From positions 1 to 45,429 of the forward strand of contig CAIMLX010000246.1 of the NCBI GenBank assembly GCA_903842455.1: DNA of 45,429 bases, read 5' to 3'. Each line of letters opens with the position of its first letter. Within the stretch, counting starts at the first letter, position 1. Below are positions 7,505 through 15,778 of the stretch, in pieces. The position numbers and the translations under genes are program-made. This DNA is from an uncultured Hyphomicrobiales bacterium. GTDB taxonomy: Bacteria > Pseudomonadota > Alphaproteobacteria > Rhizobiales > Devosiaceae. The notes under the pieces are model-generated. The model had not been told where the DNA came from. It did no database searches and worked only from the letters and a program-made list of their open reading frames with translations.

Positions 7505-7797
7505 GTGTTCTTGTTCCTGCGCGGCTGAACCGGGCGTCCACTCCGGATCAAATGCAATATGTCGGGCTTGTTCTGGCGCGGCAACTATCGCGCAACGCTT
7601 GAACCTTGCCTGAGGCTGCCGTTTAGCCGCCGTTCAGCCGCGGAGATACAGGACAAATCGTCCAGCCGGAGCTGGCGAGCCGGCGCAATGACAGCGTGAT
7701 CGTGAGGCAAGTGTGACAGTTGCGACACGGGGGACGCTCGACCTTGCTTGCGCGGCAGGACATCACCCGGCATGGTCCGCCCCAATGGGGGAGCTCG

Positions 7798-9054
7798 ATG
7801 GATCGCGACCAGCTGCAGCGCTATTTCGACAAGGCCGTGGCAGCGGCGCAGCCGGAGCGGGCGGTGGTACATCACCTGCCGCAGCGGCCGAAGGGGCGCA
7901 CCATCGTGGTGGGCGCCGGCAAGGCTTCGGCGCAGATGGCGCGGGCGTTCGAGCAGAGCTGGGACGCTCCCATCGACGACAGCCTCGTCGTCACCCGCTA
8001 CGGTTATGGCACCGAATGCGAGCGGATCGAGATCGTCGAGGCGGCTCATCCGGTTCCGGACATGGCCGGTTTTCTCGCGGCGCGGCGGATGCTCGAAAAG
8101 CTGAGCGGCCTGCGGCATGACGACCTGGTCGTCGCGCTGATCTCCGGCGGCGGCTCGGCACTCCTGCCGCAACCGGCGCCGGGGCTGAGCTTCGAGGACG
8201 AGCAAGCGGTGAACCAGATCCTGCTCGCTTCGGGCGCGCCGATCTCGGTGATGAACCTGATCCGCAACCAGATCAGCGCCGTCAAGGGCGGCCGGCTCGC
8301 CGCCATGGCGTCGCCCGCCCGCGTCGCGACCCTGATCGTCTCCGACATTCCCGGTGACGACCCGGCCCTCGTCGCCTCGGGGCCGACCGTGCCGATGGCG
8401 CTGACGCGCATCGAGGCGCGCAAGGCAGTCGAACTCTACCGGCTCGACCTGCCGCCCGCCGCCGCCGAACTCCTCGCCTCGGACCTCAACCCGCCCCCTG
8501 CCCCCGACGATGCGCGGTTCGCCCACAACAGCGTCAGCATCATCGCCTCGGCAGCCCTGTCGCTGGAAGCAGCAGCCACCGCGGCGAGGGCCGACGGGCT
8601 GATCCCGCATATCCTCTCCGACGCCATCGAAGGCGAGGCGCGCGACGTCGCCCTAGTGCACGCGGCAATGGCGCGGGAAGTCGCGGCGCGCAACCGGCCG
8701 TTCCAGCGGCCGGCGCTGATCCTGTCGGGCGGCGAGACCACCGTCACCATCCGCGGCGACGGCAGGGGTGGTCGCAACAGCGAGTTCCTGCTGGCCTTCG
8801 CGCTCGCCATCGACGGGGTAGGCGGCATCACCGCGCTCGCCGCCGACACCGACGGCATCGACGGCATGGGCGACAATGCCGGCGCGTTCGCCGACGGCAC
8901 CACCGCCGCGCGGCTCCGCGCCCTCGGCCTCGACCCGCGCGCCATGCTCGGCAACAACGACGCCTACACCGCCTTTGCCGCCATTGGTGACCTGTTCTCC
9001 CCCGGCCCCACCGGCACCAACGTCAACGACTTCCGGGCGATCATCGTCCGGTAG
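7798..9054 (+). CDS. gckA: Glycerate 2-kinase (GckA/TtuD, MOFRL family)
   Basis: Phosphorylates D-glycerate to 2-phosphoglycerate using ATP, feeding glycerate from glyoxylate, tartrate or sugar-acid breakdown into glycolysis. At 418 residues it has the two-domain MOFRL layout: an N-terminal DUF4147 domain with VVGAGKASAQMA, VALISGGGSALLP and NLIRNQISAVKGGRLA, and a C-terminal MOFRL domain with SGGETTVTIRG, GRNSEFLLAFAL, ADTDGIDG and the closing TGTNVNDFRAI. The ATG at 7798 follows GGGGGAG, better than the in-frame ATG at 7720. Older annotations call the family hydroxypyruvate reductase. It lies 77 bases before a sugar-dehydrogenase gene and may be cotranscribed with it. Confidence 0.9.
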   Translation: MDRDQLQRYFDKAVAAAQPERAVVHHLPQRPKGRTIVVGAGKASAQMARAFEQSWDAPIDDSLVVTRYGYGTECERIEIVEAAHPVPDMAGFLAARRMLEKLSGLRHDDLVVALISGGGSALLPQPAPGLSFEDEQAVNQILLASGAPISVMNLIRNQISAVKGGRLAAMASPARVATLIVSDIPGDDPALVASGPTVPMALTRIEARKAVELYRLDLPPAAAELLASDLNPPPAPDDARFAHNSVSIIASAALSLEAAATAARADGLIPHILSDAIEGEARDVALVHAAMAREVAARNRPFQRPALILSGGETTVTIRGDGRGGRNSEFLLAFALAIDGVGGITALAADTDGIDGMGDNAGAFADGTTAARLRALGLDPRAMLGNNDAYTAFAAIGDLFSPGPTGTNVNDFRAIIVR

Positions 9055-9131
9055 GCGGCTTCCCCCTTCGTCCCCCTTCCCTTCTCCCACCGCTTCCCCA
9101 TAGATACGCGCCCAAAGGGAGGGCCCGTTTC

Positions 9132-10070
9132 ATGGCCAAGCAGAAGATTGCCGTCATTGGCATCGGCAAGATCGCGCAGGACCAGCACCTGCCGGTCATC
9201 GACAAAAGCCCGGATTTCGAGCTCGCCGCAGTGGTATCGACCCGCGGTGTCGGTCATCGCGACGTGCCGGTGTTCCGCACCCCGGCGGCGCTCTACAAGG
9301 CCATGCCCGACGTGAAGCTGGTCTCCATCTGCACCCCGCCGGGCGTCCGCCACGCCTATGTCCGCGAGGCGATCGATGCCGGCAAGGACGTGCTGCTCGA
9401 AAAGCCGCCGACGCCGACCATCACCGAGTTCGAGGACCTCGTCGCCTATGGCGAAAAGAAGGGCCGCGTCCTCTACCAGACCTGGCACAGCCGCTATAAT
9501 GCCGCGGTCGACGCCGCGAGGCTCATCCTCAAGGACGAGGGCGTCGAGACCCTCCGCATCGACTGGCGGGAGAGCGTGCGCAAGTGGCACCCCGGCCAGG
9601 ATTGGGTTTGGGAGCCCGGTGGCTTCGGCGTCTGCGACCCGGGCATCAACGCCATGTCGATCTTCACCAAGATCATGCCGTTCCCGGTATTCGTCGAAAG
9701 CGCGAAGCTGAAGTTCCCGGCCAACCGCCAGACGCCGGTCGACGCCGAGATCGTCTTCAAGTCGGCCCAGAAGCACAAGCCGACCATGAGCGCCGGGTTC
9801 AACTGGCTCGAGGAGTCCGGCGAGATCTGGACCATCGCGATCTCCACCCGCCGCGGCAACGAGTTGCGGCTCGAGCGGGGCGGCACCGTGCTCAAGGTCA
9901 ACGGCATCGAAACCGTCGCCAACCCCTCCGAGGAGTACGAGGCGATCTACGAGCGCTTCGCCAAGCTGCTCAAGAAGGGCAAGTCCGAGATGGACGGCTC
10001 GCCGCTCCGCCTCATCGGCGACGCCTTCCTGCTCGGCGCGCGCGAAAACGTCGAAGACTTCAACTGGTAA
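9132..10070 (+). CDS. Gfo/Idh/MocA oxidoreductase, D-galactose 1-dehydrogenase-like
   Basis: A 312-residue NAD(P)-dependent sugar dehydrogenase. The N-terminal Rossmann domain shows VIGIGKIAQDQHLPVI, SICTPPGVRH and the family's LLEKPPTPT (EKP motif, K as catalytic residue). The C-terminal part contains RIDWRESVRKWHPGQDWVW and CDPGINAMSIF, which resemble bacterial D-galactose/L-arabinose 1-dehydrogenases closely. It would oxidise an aldose to the lactone. The start has AAAGGGAGGG upstream. It heads a tight cluster with a cupin and an SDR. The exact sugar is uncertain, as related enzymes use galactose, arabinose or fucose. Confidence 0.82.
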   Translation: MAKQKIAVIGIGKIAQDQHLPVIDKSPDFELAAVVSTRGVGHRDVPVFRTPAALYKAMPDVKLVSICTPPGVRHAYVREAIDAGKDVLLEKPPTPTITEFEDLVAYGEKKGRVLYQTWHSRYNAAVDAARLILKDEGVETLRIDWRESVRKWHPGQDWVWEPGGFGVCDPGINAMSIFTKIMPFPVFVESAKLKFPANRQTPVDAEIVFKSAQKHKPTMSAGFNWLEESGEIWTIAISTRRGNELRLERGGTVLKVNGIETVANPSEEYEAIYERFAKLLKKGKSEMDGSPLRLIGDAFLLGARENVEDFNW

Positions 10071-10087
10071 GGCCCTGGGAGGACCAT

Positions 10088-10585
10088 ATGTACGAAACCT
10101 TCAACGGCTCCGCCCATCCGATGGCGCCCAAGGAAATCGCCATCACCGCCGTGCCTGAGGACGAGCGCGTCTGGGTGCCGCAGGCCGAGGGCGTGTGGTT
10201 CCGGCCGCTGTTCCTCAACACGCTGCAGGGCCAGTGGTGCAACCTGCTGCGCGTCCGCCGCGCCGGCGTGCTGAGCCGCCACCTGCATCCACAACCGGTC
10301 CATGGCTACGTGATCAAGGGCCGCTGGTACTATCTCGAGCACGACTGGGTGGCCGAGACCGGCTCCTACGTGTTCGAGCCGCCGGGCGAAATCCACACCC
10401 TCACCGTCCCCGAGGACTGCGAGGAGATGATCACCTTCTTCAACATCTCGGGCTGCATGGTCTACCTCGACAAGGACAACAAGCAGGTCGGCTTCGAGGA
10501 CGTCTTCACCAAGATCGACATGTGCAAAAAGCACTACGAGAAGGTGGGGCTCGGCGCCGAATACGTGAACCAGTTCGTGCGCTGA
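10088..10585 (+). CDS. Cupin of the 2,4'-dihydroxyacetophenone dioxygenase type
   Basis: A 165-residue single-domain cupin. It has the conserved barrel motifs SRHLHPQPVHGYVIKGRW (first motif with candidate metal His residues) and YVFEPPGEIHTL (second motif, His). The overall pattern is that of the DAD/ChrR-like family annotated as 2,4'-dihydroxyacetophenone dioxygenase. In this sugar-acid neighbourhood a role as lactonase, isomerase or a dioxygenase of a small hydroxy-acid is as likely as an aromatic one, so the family name should not be read as function. The ATG at 10088 follows GGGAGGACCAT. It is 17 bases after the dehydrogenase and 2 bases before the SDR. Confidence 0.75.
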   Translation: MYETFNGSAHPMAPKEIAITAVPEDERVWVPQAEGVWFRPLFLNTLQGQWCNLLRVRRAGVLSRHLHPQPVHGYVIKGRWYYLEHDWVAETGSYVFEPPGEIHTLTVPEDCEEMITFFNISGCMVYLDKDNKQVGFEDVFTKIDMCKKHYEKVGLGAEYVNQFVR

Positions 10586-10587
10586 CC

Positions 10588-11325
10588 ATGACGTGGGCCA
10601 TGACCTGGGCGACTGAATTCTACGCCGGCAAGCATGTCGTGATCACCGGCGGCACCTCCGGCATCGGCCAGGGCATAGGCCGGGCGTTTGCCGATGCGGG
10701 CGCGACCGTGCACGCCACCGGCGCGACGCAGGCCGAGGTCGAGGCCGCGGTCATCGCCGAGCCGCGCTTCCGCTACACGCAGGTCGATGTGCGCAATTCC
10801 GAGCAGGTGATGGAGTATGCCACAGCGTCCGGGCCGATCGCCGCCCTGGTGAACTGCGCCGGCGTCAACCTGCGCGCCGCCGAGCACACCGTTCCGGGCT
10901 TCGAGACGGTGATCGACATCAACCTCAATGGCTCGATGCGGACCGCCTACGGCTTCCGCGACAAGCTGGCTGGCGGCGCCATCCTCAATATCGGTTCGAT
11001 GTTCTCGTTCTTCGGCGCACCGCACGCCCCGGCCTATGCCGCGTCCAAGCATGCGGTCGCTGGTCTCACCAAGTCGCTGGCCGCCGCCTTCGCCAAGGAA
11101 GGCATCCGCGTCAACGCACTCGCTCCCGGCTGGATCGAGACCGCGATGACCGTCGTGCCGCGCGGCAACGAGGCCCGCAATGCCGAACTGATGGGCCGCA
11201 CCCCGCTCGGCCGCTGGGGCACGCCGGCTGACCTCGCGCCGGCCGCGCTCTTTCTTTGCGGCCCCCTCGCCGGCTACATCACCGGCGCGGTCCTGCCCAT
11301 CGACGGGGGCTACCTCATCGCCTGA
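10588..11325 (+). CDS. Short-chain dehydrogenase/reductase
   Basis: A classical SDR of 245 residues. It has the NAD(P)-binding TGGTSGIGQGIG, NCAGVN, the catalytic Ser in LNIGSMFSFFG, YAASK (Tyr and Lys) and the C-terminal PIDGGYLIA. It starts 2 bases after the cupin stop; an in-frame second ATG at 10600 is an alternative. It likely oxidises a hydroxy group of a sugar acid or polyol made by the preceding enzymes, but the substrate cannot be read from sequence. It converges on the aldo/keto reductase gene, 19 bases away. Confidence 0.88.
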   Translation: MTWAMTWATEFYAGKHVVITGGTSGIGQGIGRAFADAGATVHATGATQAEVEAAVIAEPRFRYTQVDVRNSEQVMEYATASGPIAALVNCAGVNLRAAEHTVPGFETVIDINLNGSMRTAYGFRDKLAGGAILNIGSMFSFFGAPHAPAYAASKHAVAGLTKSLAAAFAKEGIRVNALAPGWIETAMTVVPRGNEARNAELMGRTPLGRWGTPADLAPAALFLCGPLAGYITGAVLPIDGGYLIA

Positions 11326-11344
11326 GGGCGACGAGGTCCCACCC

Positions 11345-12292
11345 TCACTTGCCCGCCGCTTCCAGCAGCGCCAGGTCGCGGGCGTTGAGCGTCAGCGACG
11401 CGCCGCGCACCAGCGAGTGCAACTGCTCCACGCTCGTCGCCGAAGCGATCGGTGCCGCGACCCCGGGCTGGGCTCCGACCCAGGCCAGCGCCACCTCGGC
11501 GAGCTCGGCCTTGTGGTCGGCCGCCACCTGATCGAGGGCAGCAAGGATGCGCAGGCCGCGCTCATTGAGATACTTGCCGACCACCCCGCCGCCGCGCGGG
11601 CTTTTGCTTGCATCGTCGGCGCTGCGGTACTTGCCGGTCAGGAAGCCCGACGCCAGCCCGTAGTAGTGGATGCCCGACACCTCTTCGGCGACACAGAGGT
11701 CCTGCACCGGCCCTTCAAATTTGTCACGGGTAACGAGGTTGTACTCGTTCTGCAGTGTCTCGTAGCGCGGCAGGCCGTTGGCCTTCGACACCGCCAGCGC
11801 CTCCGCCAGCATCGCCGCATCCTGGTTGGAGGTACCGATATACCTCACCTTGCCGGCCTTGATCAGCGTGTCGTAGGCGCTCAAGGTCTCGGCGATCGGC
11901 GTGTTCGGGTCGGGCCAGTGGCTCTGGTAGAGGTCAATATAGTCGGTCTGAAGCCGCCGCAGCGAATTCTCGACTTCCTCGATGATCCACTTGCCGCTCA
12001 GGTCCTTGTGACCCTGCCCCATGTCGGAGCCGACCTTGGTGAACACCAGCACCTTGTCCCGGTTGCCGCGGGCCTTCATCCAGCGGCCGATGATCTTCTC
12101 GCTGTCGCTGTCATTGCCCGGCACCCAGCGCGAGTAACTGTCGGCGGTGTCGATGGCGTTGAAGCCCGCGTCGATATAGGCGTCGAACACGTCGAACGAG
12201 GTGGCCTCGTCCATGGTCCAGCCGACAACGTTGGTGCCGAGCACCAATGGCTCGATGAAAAGCTCCGAGCGGCCCAGGCGGCGCTTGGTCAT
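11345..12292 (-). CDS. Aldo/keto reductase
   Basis: A (beta/alpha)8 NAD(P)H-dependent oxidoreductase of 315 residues. The catalytic tetrad is visible: Asp and Tyr in FNAIDTADSYSRW, Lys in VLVFTKVG and His in LYQSHWPDP. The cofactor site YYGLASGFLTGKYR near residue 210 resembles the AKR subgroup of large soluble reductases. The ATG at 12292 is chosen over GTG 12301 because GGAG sits 8 bases before it. Its role in the sugar cluster is unproven, as it is transcribed towards that cluster. Confidence 0.88.
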   Translation of the reverse strand: MTKRRLGRSELFIEPLVLGTNVVGWTMDEATSFDVFDAYIDAGFNAIDTADSYSRWVPGNDSDSEKIIGRWMKARGNRDKVLVFTKVGSDMGQGHKDLSGKWIIEEVENSLRRLQTDYIDLYQSHWPDPNTPIAETLSAYDTLIKAGKVRYIGTSNQDAAMLAEALAVSKANGLPRYETLQNEYNLVTRDKFEGPVQDLCVAEEVSGIHYYGLASGFLTGKYRSADDASKSPRGGGVVGKYLNERGLRILAALDQVAADHKAELAEVALAWVGAQPGVAAPIASATSVEQLHSLVRGASLTLNARDLALLEAAGK

Positions 12293-12380
12293 GGCAGTCA
12301 CTCCAGTGCAGGATTGAACGTCTAAACAGGGAGAACGCGAAGCTACGCCCGCCGGTTCATCACCGGCAAGCCGATGACGG

Positions 12381-12761
12381 TCACTTCGGCTGGATCAGGT
12401 CCCACTTGTTGCCATGGAGGTCTTCGAACACGGCCACCGAACCATAAGGCTCGTGCTGCGGGGCTTCGAGGAATTTCACGCCGTTGGCGGTGAACCGCGC
12501 GAAGTCGGCGGCGAAATCCTCGGTCTCGAGGAAGAAGCCAACCCGGCCACCGGTCTGGTTGCCGATGCGCGACGCCTCCTCCGCATCGCCGGCCTGGGCC
12601 AGCAGCAGGCGGGCGCCGCCGCCGGGGGGCGCGACCAGCACCCAGCGCTTGCCGTGCCCAAGCGGCGTGTCGGCGATAAGTTCAAAACCCAGCCTTTTGA
12701 CGTAGAACGCAATTGCCTCGTCATATTCCTTCACTACCAGCGCCACGGTCGCGATCCGCAT
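12381..12761 (-). CDS. VOC (glyoxalase/bleomycin-resistance) family protein
   Basis: A 126-residue vicinal-oxygen-chelate protein with the paired beta-alpha-beta-beta-beta modules: RIATVALVVKEYDEAIAFYV in the first and GRVGFFLETEDFAADFARF in the second, ending FEDLHGNKWDLIQPK with a likely metal Glu/Asp. It resembles the small glyoxalase-like proteins of unknown substrate. GGAGATGCCC before the ATG at 12761 decides the start; ATG 12767 is 6 bases upstream and the longer in-frame start at 12818 lacks a binding site. Confidence 0.8.
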   Translation of the reverse strand: MRIATVALVVKEYDEAIAFYVKRLGFELIADTPLGHGKRWVLVAPPGGGARLLLAQAGDAEEASRIGNQTGGRVGFFLETEDFAADFARFTANGVKFLEAPQHEPYGSVAVFEDLHGNKWDLIQPK

Positions 12762-12891
12762 GGGCATCTCCACTGTTTCGTTGCTGGGTGAGTGCCCGAG
12801 GGTATCGGTCCCACGCAACCGCTTTACCTGTCGGCAAACTGCCTTTTTCCAAGATAGCCCCGTGGTTGGAATCTCATTCTCGATGAATGCG

Positions 12892-12911
12892 GTTTGACCG
12901 GTTGGTCAAAC
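12892..12911 (+). promoter_or_regulatory. Predicted RutR-type operator upstream of dppA
   Basis: GTTTGACCGGTTGGTCAAAC is an inverted repeat of two perfect 8-base half-sites (GTTTGACC) around a 4-base spacer. Its 16-base core matches the RutR consensus TTGACCAnnTGGTCAA at 13 of 14 defined positions and is the cleanest of the three boxes in the window. It lies 108 bases upstream of the dppA ATG, between the VOC gene and dppA. The palindrome is seen in the sequence; its reader (RutR or a relative) is inferred. Confidence 0.65.
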
Positions 12912-13019
12912 TCAGCCATTGCGCCCCCCCGAAAAAACGGCTTTGTTGCGGCCAAGCTCCGGAAAGGTGGGATGGGGTCCTGCCTTGCAACCGGAGCGCA
13001 ATGCTATCGGGAGACATCC

Positions 13020-14615
13020 ATGAAACTCATGCGCACCCTGCTGACTGCCACCGCGCTCGTCGCGGTGCTGGCTGGCAGCGCCTATGCCAAGCAGCTCGTC
13101 TACTGCTCCGAAGGCTCGCCGGAAGGCTTCGATCCGGCCCTCTGGTCGGCTGGTACCACCTTCGACGCCTCGTCGCGCGCCGTCTACAACCGCCTCGTCG
13201 ATTTCGAGCTCGGTGGCTCGACAATCGTGCCGAGCCTGGCCGAGAGCTGGGAAATCTCCGAAGACGGCACCGAGATCACCTTCAAGCTCCGCCAGGGCGT
13301 GAAGTGGCAGACCACTGCCTATTTCACTCCCACCCGCGACTTCAATGCGGACGACGTGGTGTGGTCGATCAACCGTCAGTTCGATGCGGCCAGCCCCTGG
13401 GCGACCTATGTCGATGGCGCGTCCTACCAGTACTTCGACTCGACCGGCTTCAAGTCGGCGCTCAAGAGCGTCGAGAAGGTTGACGACTACACGGTGAAGT
13501 TCACCTTCAACCAGGCCGACTCGACGGTGTTCGTGAACTTCCCGATGGACTTCCTGTCGATCGGTTCGGCCGAATACGCCACCCAGCTCGAAGCTGCCGG
13601 CACCATGGCCCAGTTCAACCAGATGCCTGTCGGCACCGGCAAGTTCATGTACGTGGACTACCAGACCGACACCGTCATCCGCTACAAGTCGTTCGCCGAT
13701 CACTTCGGCGGCGCCTCGCCGATCGACGACCTGATCTTCGCGATCACCAAGGAGCCGGCGGCCGCTCAGGAGGCCCTCAAGGCCGGCCAGTGCGACATCA
13801 TCCCCTACCCGATCCCGGGCGACGTGGCCTCGCTGCGTGAAGACCCCAACCTGGTGGTCACCGAGACCGCCGGCGAGAATATCGGCTTCATCGCCTTCAA
13901 CACCCAGCAGCCGCCGTTCGACAACCCCAAGGTTCGTCAGGCTCTGGATCTCGCCGTCAACCGCGAAGCCATCCTCGAGGGCGTCTACTCGGGCCAGGCC
14001 GTTCTCGCCCGCAACCCGCTCCCCGCTTCGTCCTGGGCTTCGGACCCGTCGAGCGAAGTGCCGGCCTACGATCCGGAAGCTGCCAAGGCGATGCTCGCCG
14101 AAGCCGGCGTCACCGACCTGTCGATGAAGCTCTGGTGGATGCCTGTCGCTCGTCCGTACAACCCGAACGGCAAGCGCATGGGTGAACTCCTGCAGGCCGA
14201 CTGGGCTGCTATCGGCGTCAACGTCGAGCTCATCTCGATGGACTGGCCGGTCTACCTCGAGCAGTCCGCTTCGGTGGAACGTGACGGCGCGGTGATGATC
14301 GGCTGGGGTGCCGACAACGCCGATCCGGACAACTTCCTCGGCGTCCTGCTCTCCTGCGCCGCCGTGGGTACCAACAACCGTGCCCAGTGGTGCTACGAGC
14401 CCTATGACTCGCTGATCAAACAGGCCAAGGGCACCTTCGATGAAGCCGAGCGTGCTGCGCTCTACTTCCAGGCGACCAAGATCTTCCACGAGCAGAAGCC
14501 GTGGGTGATGCTGGCTCACTCGAACCAGTACATCGCTCACAACAAGCGCGTGCTGAACTTCAAGCAGGACCCGCTCGGGTTCCACCGCTTCGACGGCGCC
14601 GACGTCGCCGAGTAA
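13020..14615 (+). CDS. dppA: Dipeptide ABC transporter, periplasmic substrate-binding protein DppA
   Basis: A family-5 (SBP_bac_5) binding protein of 531 residues that delivers dipeptides, and possibly haem or aminolevulinate, to DppBCDF. The signal peptide is MKLMRTLLTATALVAVLAGS, cut near AYA-K. The mature start QLVYCSEGSPEGFDPALW, then LAESWEISEDG and NADDVVWSINRQFD, match E. coli DppA closely, as do MGWGAD-like (MIGWGADNADPDNF) and RPYNPNGKRM later on. The start ATG 13020 follows GGGAGACATCC. A 20-base palindrome lies 108 bases upstream and a strong hairpin follows the stop. Third-codon use is milder than in neighbours, as expected for an abundant protein. Confidence 0.94.
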   Translation: MKLMRTLLTATALVAVLAGSAYAKQLVYCSEGSPEGFDPALWSAGTTFDASSRAVYNRLVDFELGGSTIVPSLAESWEISEDGTEITFKLRQGVKWQTTAYFTPTRDFNADDVVWSINRQFDAASPWATYVDGASYQYFDSTGFKSALKSVEKVDDYTVKFTFNQADSTVFVNFPMDFLSIGSAEYATQLEAAGTMAQFNQMPVGTGKFMYVDYQTDTVIRYKSFADHFGGASPIDDLIFAITKEPAAAQEALKAGQCDIIPYPIPGDVASLREDPNLVVTETAGENIGFIAFNTQQPPFDNPKVRQALDLAVNREAILEGVYSGQAVLARNPLPASSWASDPSSEVPAYDPEAAKAMLAEAGVTDLSMKLWWMPVARPYNPNGKRMGELLQADWAAIGVNVELISMDWPVYLEQSASVERDGAVMIGWGADNADPDNFLGVLLSCAAVGTNNRAQWCYEPYDSLIKQAKGTFDEAERAALYFQATKIFHEQKPWVMLAHSNQYIAHNKRVLNFKQDPLGFHRFDGADVAE

Positions 14616-14624
14616 TCGACCAAA

Positions 14625-14660
14625 GCGGGGCGCCGGTCATCCGGCGCCCCGCCTCCCTTT
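14625..14660 (+). terminator. Strong hairpin between dppA and dppB
   Basis: GCGGGGCGCCGG (14625-14636) pairs perfectly with CCGGCGCCCCGC (14641-14652) over a TCAT loop; CTCCCTTTT follows. Such hairpins between a binding-protein gene and its permease genes usually protect the upstream message or cause partial termination, so dppA would be made in excess over dppBCDF. Confidence 0.7.
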
Positions 14661-14760
14661 TCGGTCTCCCCGGTTTTCGCCCTAAGGAGATCGCCGACGA
14701 CGCCGCGGAGGCGTCGCCCAACCGCCGACGCGTTCGCGCGGTCCACCGCACAGGGCACAC

Positions 14761-15768
14761 ATGCTGCGCTACATCCTCTACCGGCTCGCACTGCTCATCC
14801 CGACCTTCATCGGGGTGACCATCGTCGCCTTCCTGTTCATCCGCATCCTGCCGGGCGACCCGGTGCAGGTACTGGCCGGCGAGCGCGGGGTTTCACCCGA
14901 GCGGCACGCCGAGGTCATGGCACGGCTCGGCTTCGACCGGCCGCTGTGGGAACAGTATTTCTCCTATCTCGGCAACGTGCTGCGCGGTGATTTCGGCGTG
15001 TCGTTCGCGTCCAAGCGCCCAGTGACGCAGGAGTTCTTCGCCCGCTTCCCGGCCACTGTCGAACTGTCGCTTTGTGCCATGTTCGTCGCCACCATCATCG
15101 GCATTCCGGCGGGCATCCTCGCCGCCGTCAAGCGCGGCAGCTGGCTCGACCAGGCTACCATGGGCACGGCGCTCGTCGGCTACTCGATGCCGATCTTCTG
15201 GTGGGGCATGCTGCTCATCATCCTGTTCTCCGGCATGCTGCACTGGACCCCGGTCTCGGGGCGAATAGCGCTCAACTACTTCTTCCAGCCGGTCACCGGC
15301 TTCATGCTGATCGACAGCCTGCTCTCGGGCCAGAAGGGCGCGTTCCTGTCGGCGCTGCACTACCTGATCCTGCCCACCGTGGTACTCGCGACGATTCCGC
15401 TCGCCGTCATCGCGCGGCAGACGCGCTCGGCGATGCTCGAGGTGCTGGGCGAGGACTATGTCCGCACCGCCAAGGCCAAGGGCCTGAATCCGCGCCGGGT
15501 GATCGGCGTCCATGCGCTGCGCAACGCGTTGATCCCGGTCATCACCACCATCGGCCTGCAGGTCGGGCTGCTGATGGCCGGCGCCATCCTCACCGAGACG
15601 ATCTTCTCCTGGCCGGGCATCGGCAAATGGATGATCGAGGCGGTCAACAAGCGCGACTATTTCGTCGTGCAATCGGGCCTGCTGCTCATCGCGCTCATGA
15701 TCATGGCGGTGAACCTCATCGTCGACGTGCTCTACGCGGTGATCAATCCGCGCATCCGGCACAACTGA
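14761..15768 (+). CDS. dppB: Dipeptide ABC transporter permease DppB
   Basis: An inner-membrane permease of 335 residues with the typical six membrane segments; N-terminal motif MLRYILYRLALLIPTFIGV and a periplasmic loop with GDPVQVLAGERG. The cytoplasmic EAA loop shows RSAMLEVLGEDYVRTAKAKG, which docks with the ATPases. The C-terminus ends NLIVDVLYAVINPRI, standard for the family. It starts 145 bases after dppA behind a hairpin and is 10 bases from dppC. Confidence 0.94.
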   Translation: MLRYILYRLALLIPTFIGVTIVAFLFIRILPGDPVQVLAGERGVSPERHAEVMARLGFDRPLWEQYFSYLGNVLRGDFGVSFASKRPVTQEFFARFPATVELSLCAMFVATIIGIPAGILAAVKRGSWLDQATMGTALVGYSMPIFWWGMLLIILFSGMLHWTPVSGRIALNYFFQPVTGFMLIDSLLSGQKGAFLSALHYLILPTVVLATIPLAVIARQTRSAMLEVLGEDYVRTAKAKGLNPRRVIGVHALRNALIPVITTIGLQVGLLMAGAILTETIFSWPGIGKWMIEAVNKRDYFVVQSGLLLIALMIMAVNLIVDVLYAVINPRIRHN

Positions 15769-15778
15769 GGAGCGCGCC

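Noticed and set aside
9584-10087. Frame joining the cupin to upstream sequence.
   Set aside because: The upstream part is out of frame with the sugar dehydrogenase it overlaps and is Arg-rich; a strong ribosome binding site and ATG mark the cupin start at 10088.
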